Below, piece after piece: positions 17,009-25,380 of a stretch of DNA of 64,000 nt. The stretch covers positions 37,879-101,878 of the forward strand of contig JAEWTW010000053.1 in the NCBI GenBank assembly GCA_023397655.1, given 5' to 3'. Each line of letters starts with the position of its first letter. Position 1 is the first letter of the stretch. Origin of the DNA: Bacillota bacterium. Its GTDB lineage: Bacteria > Bacillota > Clostridia > Christensenellales > SZUA-584. The notes beneath the pieces were generated by a model that did no database searches, was not told the origin of the DNA, and saw only the letters and a list, made by a program, of their open reading frames with translations. The position numbers were made by a program, and so were the translations under genes.

Positions 17009-17308
17009 TCAACTGCTGTTCAAGTCGTCCCGCGAGGCCTTGTAGGATATCATCGTGCCGACCGACGCGACGAAGTTACCAAGTATGTTCTCCTGAGTGG
17101 GCGTCAAGCCCTCCGTCATGATGTTGGTGAGTATGGCCGCGAGTATTGTGCCCATCTGCGATGGCAGCACCTCCAGCCATATCTTAGGCGCAAACTGGCT
17201 GCACAGATCGTCGATGTCGTCCTGGGTGACATCGCACTCGGCGAGAACGTCTGAATCGGCGGAAGCCTCGGTGTTTTGGCCCGTATCTTTGCCTTCTTGT
17301 TCGCTCAT
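17009..17308 (-). CDS. Small acidic helical protein, unknown
   Basis: A 99-residue acidic protein (start MSEQEGKDTGQN at 17308 after GAAAGGG). The N-terminal third is disordered and acidic; the rest is helical (LPSQMGTILAAILTNIM, then TPTQENILGNFVASVGTMISY), without a signal peptide. No family recognised. Confidence 0.55.
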   Translation of the reverse strand: MSEQEGKDTGQNTEASADSDVLAECDVTQDDIDDLCSQFAPKIWLEVLPSQMGTILAAILTNIMTEGLTPTQENILGNFVASVGTMISYKASRDDLNSS

Positions 17309-17414
17309 CGCACCAACCCTTTCAACCGATATCAACCCCCGGTACGCGGGTCTATAGCTATTGTATTCGAAACCCGGCCAAGTGTCCCAGCGCCAACGTT
17401 AATGCAAGCTGTTA

Positions 17415-17434
17415 TTATTAACAGTTTGTTCATG
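17415..17434 (+). repeat. Shared upstream element, copy 1
   Basis: A 20-base sequence beginning TTATTAACAG is identical to 18014-18033 and lies about 110 bases before the lipoprotein at 17543. Similarity continues loosely (ACAGC-TGT, ACATTT). Both copies precede a short lipoprotein gene, suggesting common control or duplication. Confidence 0.6.
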
Positions 17435-17542
17435 CCTTCGTCACAGCCTGTTCGACATTTCCGTTATCCCTTCAGGTAAAATAATACCATCATAGGTATT
17501 TGATGATATTTGTATCCGGCCTCTGCCGGGGAAAGGATCTGT

Positions 17543-17953
17543 ATGAATCGTCACACGTATGGAAAAACACTGTTGATAACGGCTCTATCTGTATTGCTTA
17601 TCGCTGTACTTGCCGTCGGATGTTCGGCTCCAAAACCTGCTGCCATCATCGTGACGCCGTCGCCCGCGGCAGCCAAGGAACTGCCCGCTTCTCCGACGCC
17701 TGCGGAGACCAGTCTACAGACGCCGCCCGCTAAAACCCCGGAACCAACCGCAGATGCCACAGCCAGCGCGACAGCCCCCGCTGCTCAGTCTTCCGGCGCA
17801 GACGTGACTTCCGGTGCGACACTACCCGGCGGAGATACGCCCGCAGCCACTGCCCCCAGCCAAAGTAGCGGCGCTGACGTGACCTCAGGCGCCACCTTAC
17901 CGGGTAATCATGGTTCCGGCGAGGACGACGAGGACGATGATGACGACGACTGA
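17543..17953 (+). CDS. Low-complexity lipoprotein with internal repeats
   Basis: A 136-residue lipoprotein with lipobox LAVGC (about residue 27). The mature chain is disordered, rich in Pro, Ala, Thr and Ser, and carries SSGADVTSGATLPG twice (about 25 residues apart), ending in a run of Asp/Glu. It starts at ATG 17543 after GGGGAAAGGAT. This looks like an extended surface-anchored linker rather than an enzyme. It shares its upstream element and general composition with the next lipoprotein, so the two are probably paralogous. Confidence 0.7.
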   Translation: MNRHTYGKTLLITALSVLLIAVLAVGCSAPKPAAIIVTPSPAAAKELPASPTPAETSLQTPPAKTPEPTADATASATAPAAQSSGADVTSGATLPGGDTPAATAPSQSSGADVTSGATLPGNHGSGEDDEDDDDDD

Positions 17954-18013
17954 AATGTATAAACAATTCCCCGGTAATCCACCCTTATCAGAGCGGCTGT
18001 TTTTCAGCTTTCT

Positions 18014-18033
18014 TTATTAACAGTTTGTTCATG
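18014..18033 (+). repeat. Shared upstream element, copy 2
   Basis: Identical to 17415-17434, here about 115 bases before the lipoprotein at 18149, giving nearly the same spacing to the gene start. Confidence 0.6.
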
Positions 18034-18086
18034 TTAGTGTTACAGCATGTATCACATTTTCCAACGCCGCTGTGCTAATATACTTT

Positions 18087-18093
18087 TGTCGAA
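18087..18093 (+). promoter_or_regulatory. 0A-box-like site
   Basis: TTTTGTCGAAGA contains TGTCGAA, the core of the Spo0A binding site, 56 bases before the lipoprotein at 18149. A single match can be chance, but the same core also precedes both histidine kinases in this window. Confidence 0.35.
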
Positions 18094-18148
18094 GATGACA
18101 CGAAACTAGAAGCGAGATGACATAAAAAGTGACTCTGAAAGGATGGAA

Positions 18149-18367
18149 ATGTCGGCAACGATGCGCTTCAATCTGATTATACTGGCAGCCGTCGCATTGG
18201 TGCTGGTTGCGGCGCTGTCCGCGGGGTGCGGTCCCACCAGAACGGTGGTCAGCTCAACGCCTGCGCCCTCGGCCACAGCCGCCTTAAGCGGTTCGGCGGT
18301 GATATTGCCCATTGAAAGTCTGCCGCCGCTGCCGGGTGCAATGTCCGGCGAGGCTTCGCAGCCATAA
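18149..18367 (+). CDS. Very short lipoprotein
   Basis: A 72-residue lipoprotein: signal peptide and lipobox LSAGC (about residue 27), then a short Ser/Ala/Pro-rich tail. The ATG at 18149 is preferred because AAAGG lies 5-6 bases upstream; an ATG at 18143 overlaps it. Probably a small paralogue of the lipoprotein at 17543. The 317 bases that follow hold no gene, only GC-rich stems (CCGCC with GGCGG near 18445-18465) and a T run at 18530. Confidence 0.55.
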   Translation: MSATMRFNLIILAAVALVLVAALSAGCGPTRTVVSSTPAPSATAALSGSAVILPIESLPPLPGAMSGEASQP

Positions 18368-18618
18368 GCAAGCGAAGCCTCACGGCGGGCAGCGCTGTTC
18401 TATTGCTAATTCCATGACCATATAGCCCTTTTTCTATCTTGGCCGCCAGAGCCCTCCGGCGGCAAACAGTCTCCGCCGATCTGCGGATGGTCCCGCAACC
18501 TGTTTCCGTCAGACCGGCGGGGCATCGTTTTTTTAAGCAGCCAGATGGCTTCTTCTGCACAGTTAAAATGCATCAGCTTGGACAGCGGCATATCGCGGCT
18601 CTTTTTTTTCGCCGAATG

Positions 18619-18663
18619 TTGACAATCTGTTTTCCACGCAGTATGATTCTAACGTACGTTAGA
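18619..18663 (+). promoter_or_regulatory. Promoter with overlapping TetR operator
   Basis: TTGACA at 18619-18624 and TATGAT at 18642-18647 are separated by exactly 17 bases. A perfect 16-bp palindrome, TCTAACGTACGTTAGA, occupies 18648-18663 across the expected start of transcription. It precedes the TetR gene at 18685 and nearly matches a second palindrome at 19295, so this is an autoregulated promoter. Confidence 0.88.
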
Positions 18664-18684
18664 TATAACTCAAAGGATCATCCG

Positions 18685-19236
18685 ATGACGCAGGAGTTCA
18701 AGAACAGCATCAAGCAGGTAGCCGTGCGCCAGTTCCACCGCGACGGCTTTCACGGCACCACCATACGCAATATCGCGCGGGAAGCGGGCTGCTCGCTGCC
18801 CATGGTGTATTACTACTACCAGAGCAAGCAGGCGTTGTTCCACGAAATTATCTCTGAGGACTACTTCGCGCTGATCACCCGGCTGGCACGGCAGCGCACC
18901 GAGTCGGACGCGCTGGACTTCTACACGCATTTCGTGCTCAGCGCCATGGATCTGTCCGAACACGACCGCATGATCTACCGCCTCGGCATTAAGGTATACC
19001 TCGGCTTCGACGGCGATGAAACGCTGTACGCGATGATGGACGAGTGGGAGCGCTCAATACTCCCCCGCCACTACGAGCGTCTGCTCCCCGCGCTGGAAGG
19101 CCGACAAAATCCCGAAGCCGTGGTACGCGCGCTGGTGCACCTGCTGGAAAACCTGATCGAGAGCGTCGTCGTCAAGCAGCGCCCGCTGTCCGAAACACAG
19201 ATACGTGAGGAGCTGGCCGTGATACTGAAACCCTGA
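18685..19236 (+). CDS. TetR/AcrR-family regulator
   Basis: A 183-residue TetR repressor. The helix-turn-helix is at residues 8-52 (GFHGTTIRNIAREAGCSLPMVYYYYQSKQALFHEI), followed by an all-helical ligand-binding region. ATG 18685 follows CAAAGGATC. Two near-identical palindromes of the TCTAACGNACGTTAGA type, one in its own promoter and one before the next gene, show that it represses itself and the gene at 19325. The inducer is unknown. Confidence 0.92.
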   Translation: MTQEFKNSIKQVAVRQFHRDGFHGTTIRNIAREAGCSLPMVYYYYQSKQALFHEIISEDYFALITRLARQRTESDALDFYTHFVLSAMDLSEHDRMIYRLGIKVYLGFDGDETLYAMMDEWERSILPRHYERLLPALEGRQNPEAVVRALVHLLENLIESVVVKQRPLSETQIREELAVILKP

Positions 19237-19294
19237 CGCATGACACTAGTAACGATAATCAGCCGCCTCAGTGCGGCTTAAAAAATCATTCAAA

Positions 19295-19310
19295 TCTAAC
19301 GAACGTTAGA
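19295..19310 (+). promoter_or_regulatory. Second TetR operator
   Basis: TCTAACGAACGTTAGA differs from the operator at 18648 by one base. It ends 14 bases before the ATG at 19325 and overlaps the leader and ribosome site region, so repressor binding would block that gene. Confidence 0.85.
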
Positions 19311-19324
19311 GAAAGGGAACAATC

Positions 19325-19765
19325 ATGGAAACGGATAAGAAACTGTCCATTATGCAGAACACCTACGCCGCCGTGCTGGCGGAAACCGCCAACACCTATC
19401 AGCGTCTGGGCGCGCTGGATAAAGTGGTGGCTGCGAAGGCGCAGCGACAGGCGCAGACTGCCCCGATGATGAACGCCCAGCTGGGCATCACCTCCGTGCC
19501 TGAAGTATTCACTGTGATGGCCGGCGTGTTCGGCTGCGCCAACTGGACGGTGGAACAGACGGCGGAGGGCTATGCCGCACGAGCCACAGCGTGCAAGCTC
19601 TGCGCACTTTCCAAAATGCTGGGCGGTGCAAACGCATGCAACGGCTGGTGTCTTGACCCGATGCGCGCGATGGTACAGGCGGTGGACGGCAGCGTCACCG
19701 GCTTTATGGTACACAGCACGCTGATGGACGGCGACTGCTGCAGCGTCTCCATCAAAACGACCTGA
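19325..19765 (+). CDS. TetR-controlled cysteine-rich protein (ATC-hydrolase-like, uncertain)
   Basis: A 146-residue soluble protein with a cysteine-rich block, ATACKLCALSKMLGGANACNGWCLDPM (about residues 83-109), and two late cysteines (GDCCSVSI). The spacing recalls V4R or L-2-amino-thiazoline-4-carboxylate hydrolase-like proteins, but I am not sure. GAAAGGGAAC precedes the ATG. The TetR operator just upstream makes it the main visible target of the 18685 regulator, hence possibly a detoxifying or ligand-handling protein. Confidence 0.7.
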   Translation: METDKKLSIMQNTYAAVLAETANTYQRLGALDKVVAAKAQRQAQTAPMMNAQLGITSVPEVFTVMAGVFGCANWTVEQTAEGYAARATACKLCALSKMLGGANACNGWCLDPMRAMVQAVDGSVTGFMVHSTLMDGDCCSVSIKTT

Positions 19766-19867
19766 ACCCGGCAAAAACCCCTGCCGTGCCCCCTGTGCAG
19801 CCACTGTGGTTCGTAATAACATGACAGAAAACAGCATTCGTGCCCCTTATTTGAAAGGTGTGTTTCC

Positions 19868-21403
19868 ATGCTAAAAAAACGCCTCACTTCAGACATCGCG
19901 CTGCTCATCTATATCGCGATCGCGGCGTCCGCCGGACATCTGGCCGTCGCCGGCAACTACGGATTCTTCCTTGACGAACTCTATACCATCGCCTGCAGCC
20001 AGCACCTGAGCCTGGCGTTCGTGGACATCCCCCCCGTCGCACCCGCGTTGCTCGCTCTCAACACGCTGGTGTTCGGAGACTCGCTGTTCGCGCTGCACAT
20101 ACTGCCTTCGCTTTTCTCCGGCGCGGTGGTGGTGCTGACCGGCCTGATGGCGAGGGAACTGGGCGGCGGCAAATTTGCCGTGGTGTTCGCGGGTGTTGCG
20201 GCGGCGTTCGTGCCCGTCTGGATGGCAGTAGGGTCGCTGTACACCTACGACTTTCTGGACCAGTTGGTCATCGTGTCGCTGTTTTACGCGCTGCTGCGGC
20301 TGATCAAGCGCGAGAACCCCAAAACATGGCTGTGGATCGGCGGCATCGCGGGCTTCGGGCTGATGGTCAAGCCTTCTATGGTATTCTTCATTGCGGCTCT
20401 CGTCATCGGTCTGCTGCTCACCCAACACCGCCGCGCATTTAAAACACGCTGGCCGTGGCTGGGCGCGCTGATCGGCTTCGTCATCATACTTCCTGCCCTC
20501 ATCTGGCAGATATCCAACAGCTTTCCCGTTGCGGAATATTGGGGCGCGTATGCCACCGGCAAAACGGTGAATGCGGGGCCTGCGGAATTCATACTGATGC
20601 AGGTCGTGGGTATGAACCCGTTCCTGCTGCCCGTTTGGGTCACCGGACTTATATACGTGCTTTTAAACAAGGAGGGCAAAAAGTACCGGCTGCTCGGCGT
20701 CATATTCGCGGTGCTGTTCGCGGTGTTCCTCACTACCGGCGCAAAGATGTATATGCTGATCCCTGCCTACTCAGTGCTGCTGGCGGCCGGCGCGCTCTCT
20801 ATCGAGCGGTTCGCCGCGAAGCTATGGAAGAAAGCGCTTATGATCGCCTACGCCTGCGTGATCGTGCTCACCGGTCTGGTGATGGCACCCAACTTCATGC
20901 CGGTGCTGCCGGTGGACAGCCTCATCACCTACTACGACACCATGGGCGGGCTGGTCGGCGCGAAGTCCATCCGTCTGGACAACGGTGCGCGCGTGGAACT
21001 GCCGCAGTATTTTTACGACCGTTTCGAATGGGACGTGCTGGTGGCCGACGTGGCGGAGGTGTACAAATCGCTGCCCGAGGAAGAACGCGCAGACACCGCG
21101 GTCGTGTCGCAGAACTACGGCTGGGCGGGCGCGGTGGACAAATTGGGCAGCGCGTACGGCCTGCCCAATGCGATGTGCGGCCAGCTCAACTACTACTTCT
21201 TCAGTCTGGACGACATCGGCAAACCGACATGGATCATGATCGGCGAGGACCAGCAGAGTCTGGAGGCGGTTTTCGGCAGTGTCACGCTGGCGAAAGTGTC
21301 CGAGACTGTATACCGGCAGCCCCACAAGACCCCGATATATATCTGCCGCGAGCCCAAATTTACGCCGGAGGAGGGCGCCGTCGGCATCAAGAAGTTCCAA
21401 TAA
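19868..21403 (+). CDS. GT39/ArnT-like membrane glycosyltransferase
   Basis: A 511-residue polytopic protein with about ten membrane helices in the first 370 residues and a soluble C-terminal domain, the layout of PMT_2/ArnT glycosyltransferases that transfer sugars from polyprenyl-phosphate donors to outer-surface acceptors. The conserved acidic loop FFLDELYTIACSQHLSLAF (about residues 33-51) follows the first helix, as in the family. AAAGGTG precedes the ATG. It lies 100 bases after the TetR-controlled gene and may or may not share control. Acceptor unknown. Confidence 0.82.
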   Translation: MLKKRLTSDIALLIYIAIAASAGHLAVAGNYGFFLDELYTIACSQHLSLAFVDIPPVAPALLALNTLVFGDSLFALHILPSLFSGAVVVLTGLMARELGGGKFAVVFAGVAAAFVPVWMAVGSLYTYDFLDQLVIVSLFYALLRLIKRENPKTWLWIGGIAGFGLMVKPSMVFFIAALVIGLLLTQHRRAFKTRWPWLGALIGFVIILPALIWQISNSFPVAEYWGAYATGKTVNAGPAEFILMQVVGMNPFLLPVWVTGLIYVLLNKEGKKYRLLGVIFAVLFAVFLTTGAKMYMLIPAYSVLLAAGALSIERFAAKLWKKALMIAYACVIVLTGLVMAPNFMPVLPVDSLITYYDTMGGLVGAKSIRLDNGARVELPQYFYDRFEWDVLVADVAEVYKSLPEEERADTAVVSQNYGWAGAVDKLGSAYGLPNAMCGQLNYYFFSLDDIGKPTWIMIGEDQQSLEAVFGSVTLAKVSETVYRQPHKTPIYICREPKFTPEEGAVGIKKFQ

Positions 21404-21506
21404 TGCAACGAATTATAAAAACATTAACAGTATTGGTGCATTCTGCATTGTGTCATAAGGCTGCTCTATGTATAATGGCGATATATGTCATAGCAGGAGG
21501 GCATCA

Positions 21507-22229
21507 ATGAAGGACCGTGCAGAGATCAAACAGACAGCCAAGGCATTGTTTCACTCCCGGTACGGCTTATGCATCGCCGCATTCACAGTATTCACGCTGA
21601 TCACATCCACCGTTTCTGTCATCCATGATGTGGCGGACAGAGAGCAGACCATATGGCGGCTCATCGGATGGTCGCTGCACGTTGACCGGGCGGGTATGCT
21701 GTGGCTTGCCATTGTATCCATGCTGATTGCCCTGTTTATCGCGCCCCCGATGATTGTGGGATATAAGAGCTTCTGTCTGCGCGTCTGGCGCGGCGGGCAT
21801 GCCAATGTGGGTGGCATTTTCCGCGACGGCTTCTCTGAAAGCTATGGGCGTAACGTTGGCAGCATATTCATGATGAATCTGTTCATCTCACTTTGGTCGC
21901 TTCTGCTCATCATCCCCGGCATCATCGCGGCGCTTTCCTATTTTATGACGCCCTACATACTGGCTGAATACCCGCGCATAGGAGCCAGCGAAGCGATTGC
22001 ACTGTCCAAACGCATGACGAAAGGCTATAAGGGTGAGATTTTCGTAGCGCAGCTCAGCTTCATCGGTTGGTGGCTGCTCAGCCTGCTCACGCTGGGGCTG
22101 GCGGAAATGCTGTATGTGGGACCATATTACGAAACCAGCATGGCGGGGCTCTACGACGAGCTCAAACGCAACGCGTTCGAATCCGGCAAAGTATCTGATA
22201 ACGAACTGCCTAGCAACATTTCCATGTAA
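21507..22229 (+). CDS. DUF975 membrane protein
   Basis: A 240-residue integral membrane protein with about five to six helices. The start MKDRAEIKQTAKALFHSRYG and the later YFMTPYILAEYPRIGASEAIALSKRMTKGYKGEIF match DUF975 family proteins (for instance B. subtilis YwiC-like surroundings), of unknown function. AGGAGGG lies 6 bases before the ATG. An in-frame ATG upstream at 21468 has no ribosome site. No terminator is apparent. Confidence 0.82.
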   Translation: MKDRAEIKQTAKALFHSRYGLCIAAFTVFTLITSTVSVIHDVADREQTIWRLIGWSLHVDRAGMLWLAIVSMLIALFIAPPMIVGYKSFCLRVWRGGHANVGGIFRDGFSESYGRNVGSIFMMNLFISLWSLLLIIPGIIAALSYFMTPYILAEYPRIGASEAIALSKRMTKGYKGEIFVAQLSFIGWWLLSLLTLGLAEMLYVGPYYETSMAGLYDELKRNAFESGKVSDNELPSNISM

Positions 22230-22375
22230 AATCTGCCGCATATCTGTTGTAACATTTTATCAAAAACATAAAAATTAAACTGTTGTACTATATCCTTTGT
22301 ATTGAAGTAAAGTTTAATGTAACTGCCTGCAGATATCAAACCGCGGCTAAGAAACGCTTTGCCGCGTAGTACGGC

Positions 22376-22630
22376 GTGTCGGTAGGTGCACGGCGCTGGT
22401 CATGGTCATCTCGTCGGTACTGTCGGATATACAGCATCATCACCGCCGATACCCTCGCCCACAACTATTTGGTGATGTTAACTGGCAACGGCTATATTCT
22501 CCTCTATGCGCCAGGCGCGCAGCTCATCAGCTTTCTGATATCTTTGGTCTACACATCCGTTGAACTGCCGCTCACAGTCCTTTTGTTTTTGCTGCCTCCC
22601 AAAATCATATACATCTTCCTGTATGCATAA
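22376..22630 (+). pseudogene. Likely remnant of a membrane protein gene
   Basis: Within a 425-base gap, a frame encodes about 55 hydrophobic residues (from NYLVMLTGNGYILLYAPGAQ to the end), preceded by a short hydrophobic stretch in another frame (CTALVMVISSVLSD). There is no ribosome site and no good start codon. This fits a decayed integral membrane gene, but the case is weak. Confidence 0.3.
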
Positions 22631-22655
22631 AACGTAACAAAGGAGGTTTAACAAG

Positions 22656-23168
22656 ATGAGCTACACCAATCCATTTGGCCTGCCCCAGGGAGAACCCGTT
22701 CAATTTACGAATATACTGCGCGAGCTCCTCGTTGCGGAAATCGTCGCAATCAATGGCTACCAGCAACATATCGCAGACTCAAACATGGAGGACATCAACA
22801 ATGTCTGGCACAAGATCATGGTGGACGAGAAGAAGCACTACGGTTGGCTGCTGAAACTACTACGAAAATATGATCCCGCGGAGGAACTGGCATATCAGCG
22901 GCACTTGAACATAGGATTGGGGCCTGGATCTCCCATGCAGATTTATAAGCCGGATTACGACCGGCAGATAATACTCAATAATCTGCGGCAGGATATCAAG
23001 GGCGAGCTGGAAGCTGTGGTGCTGTATGAGCAGGAACTGCAGCAGATGCCTTATGTCGACCTCCGCCAGACGCTGATGAACATCATCGACGAGGAAAAGG
23101 GGCACACAGAGCACCTCACCAGCGTGGTGCTTAAGTACGATCCGGATCCATACAACGGGTTAGTATAG
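22656..23168 (+). CDS. Ferritin-like/rubrerythrin-type protein
   Basis: A 170-residue four-helix protein with paired carboxylate/His motifs of a di-iron ferritin-like fold: LLVAEIVAINGYQQHI (about residues 23-38), MVDEKKHYGWLL (about 51-62), GELEAVVLYEQEL and IIDEEKGHTEHL (about 143-154). It probably binds iron and handles oxidative stress; similar proteins occur in anaerobic spore formers. AAAGGAGGTTT precedes the ATG, a very strong site. No rubredoxin domain is attached. Confidence 0.85.
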   Translation: MSYTNPFGLPQGEPVQFTNILRELLVAEIVAINGYQQHIADSNMEDINNVWHKIMVDEKKHYGWLLKLLRKYDPAEELAYQRHLNIGLGPGSPMQIYKPDYDRQIILNNLRQDIKGELEAVVLYEQELQQMPYVDLRQTLMNIIDEEKGHTEHLTSVVLKYDPDPYNGLV

Positions 23169-23180
23169 CCACTGAAATTT

Positions 23181-23585
23181 ATGTACTTCAGCGGCGAATA
23201 CTCCGGCGGCGATTGCTTTGCCGCCCGATACAGTCGCGGGAAGCTGCGGCTCATGTACCATGTCAAAAATGTCGGCAACCGGGACGGATATGATATCAAT
23301 ATGCTTTACGTCAGGGTTGCCGCTGGCGAGGATGGAAAAGTTGTTGTCCGTTATACCCCCGGCAAACCGGTTGCCTTTACCGTCATAATGATCGTATGGA
23401 ACATTATGACGGTTCCCATATTTGTTTATACGGTTTGGGGCGCTCTGCGGAATGGGCACGCGGATATCCCCGGTATGGCAATCACCGGCGTACTCAGCGC
23501 TGTCGGATTGTTTCTGCTGTTCGTCCGTTCCAAAAAGAGTATCTCCCAGCTTGAAAACAGGCTCCGTCGGATATGCAGAGTCTGA
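23181..23585 (+). CDS. Possible truncated DUF3592-like membrane protein
   Basis: A 134-residue frame in the same phase as, and 12 bases after, the ferritin-like gene. It has YFSGEYSGGDCF and a VGNRDGYDI/VVRYTPGKPVAF segment reminiscent of DUF3592 proteins, then two membrane helices. There is no ribosome site before the ATG, so it may be a truncated gene or be read only by reinitiation. A bidirectional terminator follows. Confidence 0.4.
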   Translation: MYFSGEYSGGDCFAARYSRGKLRLMYHVKNVGNRDGYDINMLYVRVAAGEDGKVVVRYTPGKPVAFTVIMIVWNIMTVPIFVYTVWGALRNGHADIPGMAITGVLSAVGLFLLFVRSKKSISQLENRLRRICRV

Positions 23586-23610
23586 ATCAGAGATAGATTT
23601 CAAATAAAAT

Positions 23611-23649
23611 AGCGCCCGGACTTTCATCGAAGCCACAGGCGCTTTTTTT
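23611..23649. terminator. Bidirectional terminator
   Basis: AGCGCC at 23611-23616 pairs with GGCGCT at 23638-23643, with a T run on the plus side and an A-rich flank on the other. It separates the plus-strand genes from the converging ABC transporter operon. Confidence 0.8.
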
Positions 23650-23662
23650 GTTACAAATATTA

Positions 23663-24463
23663 TCAGTTCTTGACCAGCAGCATGCGGTCGTTGTCCAGCT
23701 CACCCCCGCCGCGCTGCGAAAACAGCTCCATCAGACGGGCGACCGTCATCTCCTCGCGCTCCTTGCCGGATATGTTGAGTATGATTTTGCCGCGGTCCAG
23801 CATGATGGTGCGCGTGCCCGTCTCCAATGCGGCCTTGATGTTGTGCGTGATCATCATCGTGGTCAGCTTCTGCTCCGCCACCACACTTTTGGTGATACGC
23901 ATGATCTTCTTCGCCGCTTCGGGGTCCAGCGCCGCCGTATGTTCGTCCAGCAGCAGCAACAAAGGCCTGCCGATGGTGGACATCATCAGCGACAGCGCCT
24001 GACGCTGGCCGCCGGAGAGCAGCCCCACTTTGGTCTTCATGCGGGTCTCCAGCTCCATGTCCAGCTGGGCCAGCTGCTCACGGAATATTGCGACGTCGCG
24101 GCGGTGCACGCCCAGCCGCAAGCCGCTCTTGCCCCGGCGGTTATAGGCCAGTGCAAGGTTCTCCTCAATCGTCATGTCCGGCGCGGTACCTCTGGCGGGG
24201 TCCTGAAAAAGCCGCCCGATCACCGCTGCCCGTTTGTGCTCCGCCTTGTAGGTGATATCCTCGCCGTTCAGCAGCACACGGCCCGAATCCAGCTGGAAGG
24301 TACCGCCTATGGCGTTGAACAGTGTGGATTTGCCCGCGCCGTTGGAGCCGATGACGGTGACGAACTCACCCGCCTCCAGCATGAGGCTCACGCCGCTCAG
24401 CGCGACGTGCTCATTGGGCGTATTTTTCAAAAAGGTTTTACTCGCTTTGCGTATCGTCAGCAT
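23663..24463 (-). CDS. ABC transporter ATP-binding subunit (amino-acid importer)
   Basis: A 266-residue ABC ATPase. Walker A GSNGAGKST (39-47), the signature region LLSGGQRQALSL (about 148-159), and Walker B LLLLLDEHTAALD (about 168-180) are present, followed by the switch histidine (THNIKAAL). It energises uptake through the adjacent permease. It overlaps the permease gene by 26 bases. This gene order with a PF04392-type binding protein matches the TrpXYZ class of predicted tryptophan importers, supported here by the upstream T-box. Confidence 0.92.
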   Translation of the reverse strand: MLTIRKASKTFLKNTPNEHVALSGVSLMLEAGEFVTVIGSNGAGKSTLFNAIGGTFQLDSGRVLLNGEDITYKAEHKRAAVIGRLFQDPARGTAPDMTIEENLALAYNRRGKSGLRLGVHRRDVAIFREQLAQLDMELETRMKTKVGLLSGGQRQALSLMMSTIGRPLLLLLDEHTAALDPEAAKKIMRITKSVVAEQKLTTMMITHNIKAALETGTRTIMLDRGKIILNISGKEREEMTVARLMELFSQRGGGELDNDRMLLVKN

Positions 24464-25358
24464 CTCTGCGGGCCCTCGTTTTCATGTTACTAAGCTGTAT
24501 CTGCCGCTTCACGACGGGTATGGCCAGCGCGATCACCACGATCACCGCCGACACGATGCGCAGCGCAAAGGCGGGAAAAACGTCCGACCGCAGCGCCGTC
24601 GCAATGATAAAGCGATACAGCAGTGCGCCGAACACCGCCGATATGAGCCCCAGCGTCACTGAGCGCCTGCCGAACACGGCTTCACCGATGATGGCAGACG
24701 CGAGGCCCACCACCACGATGCCGATGCCGGAGCTGATGTCGGCGTAACCCTGGTACTGTGCGAGCACCGCACCGGACAACGCGACGCACGCGTTGGATAT
24801 ACCGAGTGCAATAAGCTTCATCGCGTCCACGTTGATGGACGATGCCCGTACCATGTCCTCGTTGTTGCCCGTGGCGCGTATGCACAGGCCGAGGTGCGTT
24901 TTGAAAAACCAGATCAGTATGCCCACGCACGCCGCGCAGAACAACAGCGGTATCAGCGTTTTGACGAGCTCCTTATCCACCGGCAGCCACTTTTGCATCA
25001 GGTTGAACAGGCTGTCCGCGCCGATCAGCGATACGTTGGAGCGGCTGCCCAGCACAAATAGGTTCACACTGTAAAGGCTGCTCATCGTGAGTATGCCCGC
25101 CAGTATCGGGTGTATGTGTATTTTGGTCTGCAGCAGCCCTGTGACGACGCCCGCCACGGCGCCCGTCAGCAGCGCGGCCAGCAAACCGAGGAACGGGTGC
25201 CCCGCAACCGTCAGTGACGCGGAAACGGACAGCCCCAATGTGAAGCTGCCGTCTGCGGTCAGGTCGGGTATACCCAGTATTCGAAATGAAATGTATATGC
25301 CCAGCGCCAGCATTCCGTAGATGAGCCCGAGCTGGACGGAACCGATGACCAGCGTCAT
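24438..25358 (-). CDS. ABC transporter permease (TrpXYZ-type)
   Basis: A 306-residue permease of the branched-chain-amino-acid-like type with about eight to nine membrane helices (GLIYGMLALGIYISFRILG near the start; RATGNNEDMVRASSINVDAMK near residue 180 is the ATPase-contact loop). It forms the membrane channel of the importer. GGAGGCGG precedes the ATG, and the gene starts 22 bases after the binding-protein gene. Confidence 0.9.
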   Translation of the reverse strand: MTLVIGSVQLGLIYGMLALGIYISFRILGIPDLTADGSFTLGLSVSASLTVAGHPFLGLLAALLTGAVAGVVTGLLQTKIHIHPILAGILTMSSLYSVNLFVLGSRSNVSLIGADSLFNLMQKWLPVDKELVKTLIPLLFCAACVGILIWFFKTHLGLCIRATGNNEDMVRASSINVDAMKLIALGISNACVALSGAVLAQYQGYADISSGIGIVVVGLASAIIGEAVFGRRSVTLGLISAVFGALLYRFIIATALRSDVFPAFALRIVSAVIVVIALAIPVVKRQIQLSNMKTRARRDADDTQSE

Positions 25359-25380
25359 GCCTGCCGCCTCCCGCCTTGCG

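Noticed and set aside
18420..18560. Possible riboswitch in the gap before the TetR gene
   Set aside because: GC-rich stems and a T run are present, but I could not match any riboswitch class and no gene is appropriately placed.
18439..18684. N-terminal extension of the TetR regulator
   Set aside because: It would place the promoter and operator within the coding sequence; the start at 18685 has a ribosome site.
20455..21510. A 351-codon plus-strand frame inside the glycosyltransferase
   Set aside because: Arg-rich alternative frame of a clear membrane protein gene.
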